Below are positions 33,679 through 41,105 of a stretch of DNA of 64,000 nucleotides, piece after piece. The stretch is from assembly GCF_001045445.1 (NCBI RefSeq), contig NZ_LFNF01000001.1:806001-870000 (forward strand). The letters are read 5' to 3'. The position numbers and the translations under genes are program-made. Within the stretch, counting starts at the first letter, position 1; each line of letters opens with the position of its first letter. The notes beneath the pieces are model-generated. The model did no database searches and was not told the origin of the DNA. It was given only the letters and a program-made list of their open reading frames with translations. Origin of the DNA: Chryseobacterium sp. BLS98. GTDB lineage: Bacteria; Bacteroidota; Bacteroidia; Flavobacteriales; Weeksellaceae.

Positions 33679-35225
33679 TCAGTTATATTACTAATCTTTT
33701 CAACGTAAGATATTTTTATCCCTTTATATTCTTCATAGTTTTTAAAAGTTGCATTCCCATCACTATCAATATTCGTGATATAATGTCCACCATTATATAG
33801 TTTTATAAATTCAGCATCCAATAAGGATTTAACAGAAGAGTTATCCGCTTTTTGCGGCATATACTTGTTTAAATGTGAAAGTTCCGGAATGGTTGTTGGG
33901 CACCATTTATAGGTAAGGTTTCCTTCCTTTTGCTCTACTGATTTTATCTTATAATTGCTTCTTTTTAATAGTTTTTCTAAATGTTTTGAAGCTGCATCTA
34001 GTTTATCTGAAATCTTTTTATCCATTTTTATAGATAAATTTTCTTTCCAATTCCAGATATAATTAGGATTTTTATTTATTCTTGTAATGTAGTCTTGATC
34101 TGTTTTTTCTCTTTTTTCATAAGTGAAATCTATTTGACACATCCCCCAACCATCCGGTTCTCCATAATTTGGAATTCCTTTGCTTTCAAGTACTCTTCCG
34201 GAAGGTCCATATACTGCTTCTTTTCTATTTTTCCCTTTTCCCACAAATTCAGGATCCCAAAACTGTCTTACAACCGGATGAAATTCGCTGCCCGATTCGT
34301 GAAGAATCATTCTATATACTGGCCAATACTTTAAATATCCCTTATCATTCATATATTTTTTTACAACTTCTTTTGTAGGATTTTTTCCTCTTATATAAAA
34401 TTGAAAATTACTTATAATAGAAGTTTTTGCTTCATTCCATACTTCTACAGTAGCAGTCCCCCCCCTAAACAGTCCCCGGAAGTCAACATCCCATTTAGTT
34501 TTTCCTTTATTGGCAATCATAAATGCATTTCCCCCATCAGACTTTGCCGGAAAATAATCAACATCGTTTCTGTCATAGAGTGTTGCGCTTGCCTTAAACT
34601 TAAATTCTGTCTTTAATCTAAATCTCAAACTTTTATGGATACAATCCTTTCCTATATAAACTTCAATTCTTATTTTAGGCATTGTCGGTTCCGGTGAAAT
34701 AAATACGAAAGACTCAGGATCTATTTTTACATCATTATAGTAAACTGAAACAGTATAAATATTATCTTCTGGTGTTAAGATTCTATCTACCTTCGGAATA
34801 GGTGACGGAGAGGCAGAATTAAATTCAGGGTCACAATTGATAAAAGACTCTTTTACCAAAACCTTTTGTTCCTGTATAATAGAGGTTCCAGGATTTTGCC
34901 AGGGACTTAATTTTATAACGCTCATACATGGTGGGGGAGACATATTTCTTGCAGGCCATTTTGGATGCCCGCAGGTTCCTTTAAACTGAAGGTTCACCAT
35001 ATTGTTACCATCTCCAATTGTTGCAAATGGCTGATCCTGAAGGTTTATTTCATTAGACGTCACTTTCAGTTCCCCGGGTGCCTGAGCATAGGGACACTTC
35101 AGCTTTGCTCCATGCATTACCTGTTCTCTTTTTTCTACAGGAGAATCTTCACTGGATTTCTTTTGCTGCTCTGCTCTTTTTTCAGAAAGCTTTTTATCGT
35201 GCGCTGAAGTATTTGGATCTTCCAT
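33675..35225 (-). CDS. PAAR-like (DUF4280) protein with lytic-transglycosylase-like C-terminus
   Basis: A 516-residue protein. Residues 35-140 are a DUF4280 PAAR-like domain: MHGAKLKCPYAQAPGELKVT, GTCGHPKWPARNMSPPPCMSVI and SFINCDPEFN, with cysteines and histidine for metal at the VgrG tip. Residues 150-285 contain Ig-like strands. The C-terminal 220 residues look like a soluble-lytic-transglycosylase or lysozyme fold: YRMILHESGSEFHPVVRQFW with candidate Glu310, and GWGMCQIDFTYE (359-370) like the GxMQ motif. It would tip the VgrG spike and carry a cell-wall toxin into the target. It follows vgrG by 52 bases and is followed by an overlapping lipoprotein gene. Confidence 0.75.
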   Translation of the reverse strand: MEDPNTSAHDKKLSEKRAEQQKKSSEDSPVEKREQVMHGAKLKCPYAQAPGELKVTSNEINLQDQPFATIGDGNNMVNLQFKGTCGHPKWPARNMSPPPCMSVIKLSPWQNPGTSIIQEQKVLVKESFINCDPEFNSASPSPIPKVDRILTPEDNIYTVSVYYNDVKIDPESFVFISPEPTMPKIRIEVYIGKDCIHKSLRFRLKTEFKFKASATLYDRNDVDYFPAKSDGGNAFMIANKGKTKWDVDFRGLFRGGTATVEVWNEAKTSIISNFQFYIRGKNPTKEVVKKYMNDKGYLKYWPVYRMILHESGSEFHPVVRQFWDPEFVGKGKNRKEAVYGPSGRVLESKGIPNYGEPDGWGMCQIDFTYEKREKTDQDYITRINKNPNYIWNWKENLSIKMDKKISDKLDAASKHLEKLLKRSNYKIKSVEQKEGNLTYKWCPTTIPELSHLNKYMPQKADNSSVKSLLDAEFIKLYNGGHYITNIDSDGNATFKNYEEYKGIKISYVEKISNITE

Positions 35226-35277
35226 GTGTTAGTTTTTTGGATTGGATTCAATGGCTGAAGCCGGAATTATATTCGGT

Positions 35278-37161
35278 TTAGCCTTTACTTACTTTAACGT
35301 CTTTTCCTCCCTGGAATACAGCCAATGATGTTCCTCTCAATTTTAAATCGCCTTTAGAGGTCTGTATATCAGCTTCCCCGGAAGTGCTTTTAAATTTATT
35401 ACCTGTGCTTTCCGTCTGATCCTGCTTAACTGTAACTATTTTATTTTCAGAAGTTTGAATATATCTCTTTGTAATAGATTCAGTGTGATCATTTCCAATA
35501 TTCAGGGTACTGTCCTGTCCAATCTTGGTGGTCATATTTCTTCCCACGGAAATATGCATATCTTCACCTGCCGTAAAGGTCATGTTCTTCGGCGCAGTAA
35601 CATGAATGTTCCCCTGGCCATCCATAAAATAGGTATTTCCGCTTGGGTCTTTAATGGTTACACTTTTTTCTGCATCATTCATTAAAACCTTAATACCGCT
35701 TCGGGTCTGTATAGATTTCAGATGATTGTCTACGCCTCCGCCTAGGCCTACCTGTCCATGAAACATCCCTCCCATTGCAAATGGAAAATCGGGATTGTGG
35801 TATTCGAATCCTACCATGACCTGGTCACCAATTTCAGGAACGGCTACAAAACCCCTATTTTGAGTGACTGCGTCTGTTCCTCCTGCATCCGGGCTCATCA
35901 TTCTTATAAAGTGGGTGGTATCATTTAACTGCCAGTCAAAACGAACCTGTATTCTGCCCTGATTCAATGGATCTACATTGGATATAACAGTGGCTACCTG
36001 AGGTTCAGCTTTGGGCATTTCAAAATCAGGTTTTGGCATAAACCCGGTGCCTTCAGCGATTGCTTCAAAACTTCCTGTATAATAGCCTCTTGCATTAACT
36101 TCATGAGTTACCTCTGTAATCATAAGGGTTGTAAAATGTGAGGTTTCATTGCTGTCCGTCTTTCTCATGGCTAAATCTGCAACACATCCAATATACAGGA
36201 ATGGAACTGTTGTATGTCCTGTAACTGTAAACACCTCTACTGCTTTACTTCCTCTTGCACTCTTCTGGGAATCATCCACATCACGGAACATATTGGCATT
36301 GATGGGAGTGGGAGTCAGTGATCGGGTAGTAAAAATAGTATCATTTAGCTGATAAGCTTTGGAAGACAATTCTCCTACATGCTTTACAGGATCATCAGCA
36401 CCAACCATTTTGGTATGACTGCTGCTGTTATAGCCAAAATATTCCGGTTTGGTGTGAACGGCCTTTAGCTCAACATTCACATCAGTTACATTGCTTCCAT
36501 ACACCAGCTGGATAGGTTTCTCAGAAGCGGGAAGCTTCCCGAAATGAAGGATTTCACCGTCATAATAAAACTGTTCTCCGTAGGCCTCTGCAATTCTTGT
36601 AAGGTAATTGTAATGGGTTTCATTGTATTGTGAGCTGTAACTGATATAGCTTTTGTTTTGGGTATCTATCCTGAAATCAAATTTATTTGATCCTAATGTC
36701 TCATTGATAATACGATTGGCAATAATATTTGTATTCACCTCCTGCCCTCCCCCGAAACTTTGGGTATGTGGCGCAGAATCCATCAGGATGGTGGGGCTTT
36801 TTCCTTTTAAGATAATATTTCCCAGGCTCATTTTTTCCTGGCTGAATGCCACTTTGGTAATAAGACCCACAAATGTTCTTTCAGGACTGTCATTTTCAGC
36901 ATCTTTATATTTAAAAACAATGGTAATTCTTTTTCCTAAAAACTTCTGGGCTTGTTCAAGGTTGTGATTTTGGGCTTCACCTAAAGAGTCATGAGCCAAT
37001 ACCAGTTCAAAATCATGGTGCTTTCTCGCACTCTGCTGTAAACGAAAGTGTTTGAAGTGATTGACAACCTTGCCCTCAATCACAATTTCCAGTTTGACCA
37101 CACGGTTAATACCCGAAATATGGTTTTCTGAAATCTTATTAGAATTTGAGGTGTTTTTCAT
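35278..37161 (-). CDS. vgrG: VgrG (TssI) spike protein of a T6SS
   Basis: A 627-residue Vgr-family protein. The gp27-like part covers about 15-400 (VVKLEIVIEGKVVNHFKHF; YNYLTRIAEAYGEQFYYDGEILHFGK). The OB-fold follows (VATVISNVDPLNQGRIQVRFDW; MSPDAGGTDAVTQNRGFVAVPEIGDQVMVGFE; FPFAMGGMFHG). The beta-needle is made of short repeats rich in Thr and Gly (NMTTKIGQDSTLNIGNDHTESITKRY) to the end. It is compact and lacks a fused toxin. It heads a minus-strand island of putative toxins and lipoproteins. The Bacteroidota origin points to the T6SSiii subtype, but no Tss gene is present to prove it. Confidence 0.9.
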   Translation of the reverse strand: MKNTSNSNKISENHISGINRVVKLEIVIEGKVVNHFKHFRLQQSARKHHDFELVLAHDSLGEAQNHNLEQAQKFLGKRITIVFKYKDAENDSPERTFVGLITKVAFSQEKMSLGNIILKGKSPTILMDSAPHTQSFGGGQEVNTNIIANRIINETLGSNKFDFRIDTQNKSYISYSSQYNETHYNYLTRIAEAYGEQFYYDGEILHFGKLPASEKPIQLVYGSNVTDVNVELKAVHTKPEYFGYNSSSHTKMVGADDPVKHVGELSSKAYQLNDTIFTTRSLTPTPINANMFRDVDDSQKSARGSKAVEVFTVTGHTTVPFLYIGCVADLAMRKTDSNETSHFTTLMITEVTHEVNARGYYTGSFEAIAEGTGFMPKPDFEMPKAEPQVATVISNVDPLNQGRIQVRFDWQLNDTTHFIRMMSPDAGGTDAVTQNRGFVAVPEIGDQVMVGFEYHNPDFPFAMGGMFHGQVGLGGGVDNHLKSIQTRSGIKVLMNDAEKSVTIKDPSGNTYFMDGQGNIHVTAPKNMTFTAGEDMHISVGRNMTTKIGQDSTLNIGNDHTESITKRYIQTSENKIVTVKQDQTESTGNKFKSTSGEADIQTSKGDLKLRGTSLAVFQGGKDVKVSKG

Positions 37162-37233
37162 AATATTTTGGGTGTGTTTTTATATTATGTCACCTAAGTT
37201 AGATAAAAAATTGAACGCTAAATATATAATTTT

Positions 37234-37283
37234 ATTAAAATCTGCATAATTGTAGTAAAACTACGATTCATTAAAATCTGCAT
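37234..37283. promoter_or_regulatory. Direct repeats flanking a hairpin upstream of vgrG
   Basis: ATTAAAATCTGCAT occurs exactly twice (37234-37247 and 37270-37283), 36 bases apart. Between them is an 8-bp hairpin (AATTGTAG..CTACGATT, one G-U, loop TAAAA) at 37248-37268. It lies about 75-120 bases before the vgrG start and may be an operator. Confidence 0.45.
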
Positions 37284-37427
37284 TTGAAGTGGATTTTTAG
37301 CTTCATGTAATCAATGCTTTAGATCTTTTTTTCATTCAGCTTCAACATTGTTTTTTGAATCTTTCTTTTCAAAGTTTATTGATGGGGTTACAGATTGAGA
37401 TTTTAAGATATTGTTTCTCTGGCAATC

Positions 37428-37459
37428 AAAAAAATATCCGTCTCACAACTGAGGCGGAT
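37428..37459 (-). terminator. Terminator after the sulfurtransferase gene
   Basis: On the minus strand a 10-bp stem (ATCCGCCTCA with TGAGACGGAT, one G-U) and a 4-base loop is followed by ATTTTTTT. It lies about 80 bases after the sulfurtransferase stop. Confidence 0.65.
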
Positions 37460-37541
37460 TTTCTGTGTTTGATCTTAAAATAGTTCTATTTTTAAAGGGA
37501 AAACTTATCGGAAATTATATTCATAATTAGCTTTCAGTAAT

Positions 37542-38381
37542 TTAACCCTCCTTTGCAATCTCCTTTCCTTCCCTTCTGCTCCATTCGCTCCACGAGCCTA
37601 CATAAAGATCAGGAACCGGAAAACCTGCATAATCCAGAGCTAAAATAGTATGGCAGGCGGTAACACCTGATCCGCAATGGATGATCAGATGTTGAGGTTT
37701 ATCTTTTAAAATCTGTCTATATTTTTCTTTTAAAACTTCGGGTTTCAGGAAGTTTCCGTTTTCATCCAGGTTTTCTGAAAAAGGAATATTGATGGCTCCG
37801 GGAATATGTCCGGCCACCAGATCAATCGGTTCAGATTCTCCTCTGTAGCGGTAAGCATCTCTTACATCTACAACCGTTGACGAATAGTTTATTAGCTCAT
37901 TTTCAACATCTTCCAAACTCTTCAATGGAAGAAGCCATTTCTCTTTTTTAATTAAATCCGCCTTTTTAAATATCTCTTCGCCGGATGAAAACTCTAGTCC
38001 TTCTTTTTCAGCAGACTGAATTCCGCCATCCAAAACCTGTACATTCTGAAGTCCAAATGACCTCAGCATCCACCAGGCTCTTGCTGCTGCATTAGCTCCA
38101 TTTTTATCATCATAGATTACCACTTGCGAATTTTCAGCAATACCAAATCCTGCCAGTGTTTCTGCAAATTTTTCAATGGCCGGAAGAGGATGTCTTCCTC
38201 CAAAGGCAGCGTCGTCTCCTATCTGGGCCAGATCTTTATCCAAATCTATGAATCGGGCGCCTTTGATATGCTTTTCAAGATAGGTTTGATACATATTTTT
38301 TCCAGCTCTGGCATCAAGGATGATGAGGTCAGGATTCTGGAAAATATCTTTTAATTCTGATGGTGAAATGATGGGTGGCAT
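37542..38381 (-). CDS. sseA: 3-mercaptopyruvate sulfurtransferase (tandem rhodanese)
   Basis: A 279-residue protein with two rhodanese domains. The N-terminal domain is inactive (LIILDARAGKNMYQTYLEKHIKGARFIDLD). The C-terminal one has STVVDVRDAYRYRGE and the active-site loop HCGSGVTACH with Cys236. The loop CGSGVTA is the signature of mercaptopyruvate rather than thiosulfate sulfurtransferases. It transfers sulfur from 3-mercaptopyruvate to thiols or cyanide and thus serves cysteine breakdown or sulfur trafficking. It lies near the sulfate assimilation cluster on the same strand but is separated from it by the HMG-CoA-lyase-like gene. Confidence 0.9.
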   Translation of the reverse strand: MPPIISPSELKDIFQNPDLIILDARAGKNMYQTYLEKHIKGARFIDLDKDLAQIGDDAAFGGRHPLPAIEKFAETLAGFGIAENSQVVIYDDKNGANAAARAWWMLRSFGLQNVQVLDGGIQSAEKEGLEFSSGEEIFKKADLIKKEKWLLPLKSLEDVENELINYSSTVVDVRDAYRYRGESEPIDLVAGHIPGAINIPFSENLDENGNFLKPEVLKEKYRQILKDKPQHLIIHCGSGVTACHTILALDYAGFPVPDLYVGSWSEWSRREGKEIAKEG

Positions 38382-38543
38382 GTTTATTAATTTTGGAATT
38401 AATGGTAAAATAGGCTTTGACTAAAGCCGGATTGATTTTTTAATATAACAGAACGGGTTAAAACCCGCTCCTATTGATTTTTCAAGCAAATTTACCGGAT
38501 TTCTGTCTAAAATTTACTGCTTTATCTGCCTGATAAGAATTTA

Positions 38544-39392
38544 TTAAAAATGAAAAATATCCTTTGCTTTATTATAAGAGCTTTCAAAATTCAGCAGGTT
38601 CAGTTTATGCGCTGCTTTTTCCACGCTCATAAAATTGATTACCTGTTCTGTCGGCATATTTCCTACAAGGTCATCTTTTGCCATCGGACATCCACCTATT
38701 CCTTTAATGGCACTGTCGAATCTTCTGCAACCTTGATCATACGCTGCTTTCAGCTTTGAATAAGAATCTTCGTAACGGTTATGGAAATGTCCTCCGAAAT
38801 TGATGTCCGGATATTTTGACGGGATTTTTTCAAACAAAAGCGCTATGGTTTCAGGAGTGGCAACTCCCGTAGTATCGGAAAGCAGAATGTCTTTAATTCC
38901 TATTTCTGAAAACCTTTTTGCCCAGAAATCCACATCTTCCCATTTCCACATTTCTCCGTAAGGGTTTCCGAAAGCCATAGAAAAATAGATATTCAGCTGT
39001 TTTCCTTTGCTTTTAACCAGTTCAAGCATTCTGATGACTTCTGCAAAAGCTTCTTCCTGGTTTTTGTTGGTGTTCCTGTGCTGAAATGTTTCCGAAATAG
39101 AGAACGGAAAACCCAGAATATCCACCGACTGATGTTTCAGTGCTTTTTCGGCACCTCTGTAATTCCCAATGATCGCAGAGACTTTTGTATTGGAGAGAGA
39201 TTTATCAATATTTTCAGCAACCTCATCCGAGTCGGCCATCTGTGGAATTGCTTTCGGGGAAACAAAACTCAGACAGTCCAGTACATCGAACCCAACCTCC
39301 ATCAGGGAATTGATGTAATCTATTTTTTTACTGGTCGGGATAAATTCTCCCCAACCCTGCATGGCATCTCTAGGACATTCTGTTAGAAACAT
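38544..39392 (-). CDS. Hydroxymethylglutaryl-CoA lyase
   Basis: A 282-residue TIM-barrel enzyme of the HMG-CoA lyase family. It starts LTECPRDAMQGW, the DRE-TIM metal-binding motif. It has SDTTGVATPE near residue 172, metal ligands His202 and His204 in GGHFHNRYEDS and the active-site Cys235 in GIGGCPMAKDDLVGNMPTE. It would cleave HMG-CoA to acetoacetate and acetyl-CoA in leucine degradation. It has no partner genes of leucine breakdown beside it. Related family members act on other 3-hydroxyacyl-CoAs, so the substrate is likely but not certain. Confidence 0.85.
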   Translation of the reverse strand: MFLTECPRDAMQGWGEFIPTSKKIDYINSLMEVGFDVLDCLSFVSPKAIPQMADSDEVAENIDKSLSNTKVSAIIGNYRGAEKALKHQSVDILGFPFSISETFQHRNTNKNQEEAFAEVIRMLELVKSKGKQLNIYFSMAFGNPYGEMWKWEDVDFWAKRFSEIGIKDILLSDTTGVATPETIALLFEKIPSKYPDINFGGHFHNRYEDSYSKLKAAYDQGCRRFDSAIKGIGGCPMAKDDLVGNMPTEQVINFMSVEKAAHKLNLLNFESSYNKAKDIFHF

Positions 39393-39573
39393 TTTTACTT
39401 TTTGATTTTCTCAAATATAATAAAACTAAACAATTTATATCTGTACCCAACAAATCTAACATTATTTTGATTTTCAAAGTTTTATATCCGATTTAAAATT
39501 TCGATAACTGATATGCAGTCCCGGATCAGGTATTCAGGAAATGAAATCTGAAGTTATGCAGCCGAAAAGAGAT

Positions 39574-41100
39574 CTATACCAATGACTTCACAATCGTAAC
39601 AAGGCTCATGATAATAACTACTACACCCACAACAGCAAACATTTTCTTTGCCGGCAGCCGTGAAGCAAACATGGCTGAAAAAGGAGCGGTAAAAACACCT
39701 CCCAGAAGAAGTCCGAGCACAATATTCCAGTGGTGAATCCCGATGGTAAAAATGAACGTCACGGCACTTACAATGGTCAGTAAAAATTTGGCCATGGTTG
39801 AGCTCCCCACTACATATCGCGGTGTTCTGCCTTCTTTAATTAGGGTTCCGGTAACCAGTGGTCCCCATCCTCCCCCTGCAAAAGAATCGATGAAGCCTCC
39901 CGCCAAACCGAGAATTCTGAGATTCGTTTTCTTCTTATGCTGTCTGCCTCCTGATCTTTTTTCTTTTCCCTTAAAGGCATTTCTGAGAATATTCACTCCT
40001 AAATAAAGGGTGTAACAGGCAATAATGGGTTTTACAATATGGGCATAATATTCCCCGAAATGCGAAAGGGCAAACGCTCCGATAAATGCTCCGACTGCCG
40101 CAACAGGAAATAAGACCCAGACCATTTTCTTATTAACATTTCCCAGTTTATAATGACTGATGCTTCCGGCCGCTGAAGTAAACGACTCTGCAGAATGGAT
40201 GCTGGCACTTACAACCGGTGGTGGAACATTTAACAAAAGAAGAATTGTTGTACAGATTACACCATAACCCATTCCCATTGACCCGGCAACAATTTCAGCC
40301 AGGAACCCTGCCAGCAGCATCCAGTAAAAAATATACCTGTCTTTACTGAGAAAATTCTGGATATCTCCTGACAGATTAAATTGATAAATAATCAAAGCCA
40401 GTACTCCGATAAGCGCTAAAACTCCAATAATTCCTAAATAAATATTGGCTCTGCGCTGTACTGTTTTGGTAATATTAATCAGTTTTTCCATCTCCAGCTT
40501 TGTTTCTGCGGGATGAATTTCCTGCTCTCCCAGATATTCTGTAGTGAGCCTGTTCAGCTCTTTCACTTTGTAGGTGAAATCTCCTTTCAGACGGTTCCTG
40601 ATATCCTGCATATTATCCAGCAGGCCGTCCATTTCCTTATCCGGAATGGTTTCCGTGAGGATTTCACGGATTCTTTTGGCTATCGTCGGGGATTTTCCAT
40701 TGGTAGAGACTGCTATTTTCAGATCTCCTTTGCGGACAATTGAACCCAGGTAAAAATCACACAAATCAGGCTTATCTGCAATATTCACCAAAGTATTATT
40801 CTGATGAGCCCTGTCCCGGATCTGCTCTGCAACAAAAATATCATTGACTGCAACAATCGCAATATCGGCACTGTTAAAATCATTATCCGTATAAGATCTT
40901 TCATGGAGGGTAAGATTGGGATAATTTTGCTTTAAATCTCTAACCTGATCATTAATTTCCCTGGCCACCAGCTTAATACGGGCTCCAGGAGAATTTCCCA
41001 GGACAGACTGCAGTTTTTCCAAAGCCACATTTCCACCACCAATGATGAGCACAGACAATTCGTCGAGCTTTAAGAATATAGGATATAATGTATTGCTCAT
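39574..41100 (-). CDS. Siroheme-synthase-N (CysG-B/Met8) domain fused to TSUP/TauE permease
   Basis: A 508-residue fusion. Residues 1-200 fit precorrin-2 dehydrogenase/ferrochelatase: LSVLIIGGGNVALEKLQSVL, then ADIAIVAVNDIFVAEQIRDRA, NIADKPDLCDFYLGSIVRKGDLKIAVSTNGKSPTIAKRIRE. After a linker and membrane helix (about 218-237), residues 255-508 form a TSUP (TauE/SafE) transporter with GMGYGVICTT, HSAESFTSAAGSISHY, GGFIDSFAGGGWGPLVT and about eight helices. The first half would complete siroheme for sulfite reductase. The second may move sulfite, sulfate or organosulfur anions. Its place at the end of the cys cluster, after the TonB receptor and cysI, supports both roles. Confidence 0.85.
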   Translation of the reverse strand: MSNTLYPIFLKLDELSVLIIGGGNVALEKLQSVLGNSPGARIKLVAREINDQVRDLKQNYPNLTLHERSYTDNDFNSADIAIVAVNDIFVAEQIRDRAHQNNTLVNIADKPDLCDFYLGSIVRKGDLKIAVSTNGKSPTIAKRIREILTETIPDKEMDGLLDNMQDIRNRLKGDFTYKVKELNRLTTEYLGEQEIHPAETKLEMEKLINITKTVQRRANIYLGIIGVLALIGVLALIIYQFNLSGDIQNFLSKDRYIFYWMLLAGFLAEIVAGSMGMGYGVICTTILLLLNVPPPVVSASIHSAESFTSAAGSISHYKLGNVNKKMVWVLFPVAAVGAFIGAFALSHFGEYYAHIVKPIIACYTLYLGVNILRNAFKGKEKRSGGRQHKKKTNLRILGLAGGFIDSFAGGGWGPLVTGTLIKEGRTPRYVVGSSTMAKFLLTIVSAVTFIFTIGIHHWNIVLGLLLGGVFTAPFSAMFASRLPAKKMFAVVGVVVIIMSLVTIVKSLV

Positions 41101-41105
41101 TGTTT

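Larger units (their letters stand above)
37162..37541. other. Gene-free stretch upstream of vgrG
   Basis: 380 bases between vgrG and the sulfurtransferase gene, both on the minus strand. It holds a terminator for the sulfurtransferase unit at 37428-37459 and a direct-repeat/hairpin structure at 37234-37283. I see no clear TAnnTTTG box for vgrG and no credible ORF. Confidence 0.6.

Noticed and set aside
35801..35812. TTCGAATCC-like string resembling a tRNA T-loop
   Set aside because: It lies inside vgrG with no acceptor or anticodon stems around it.
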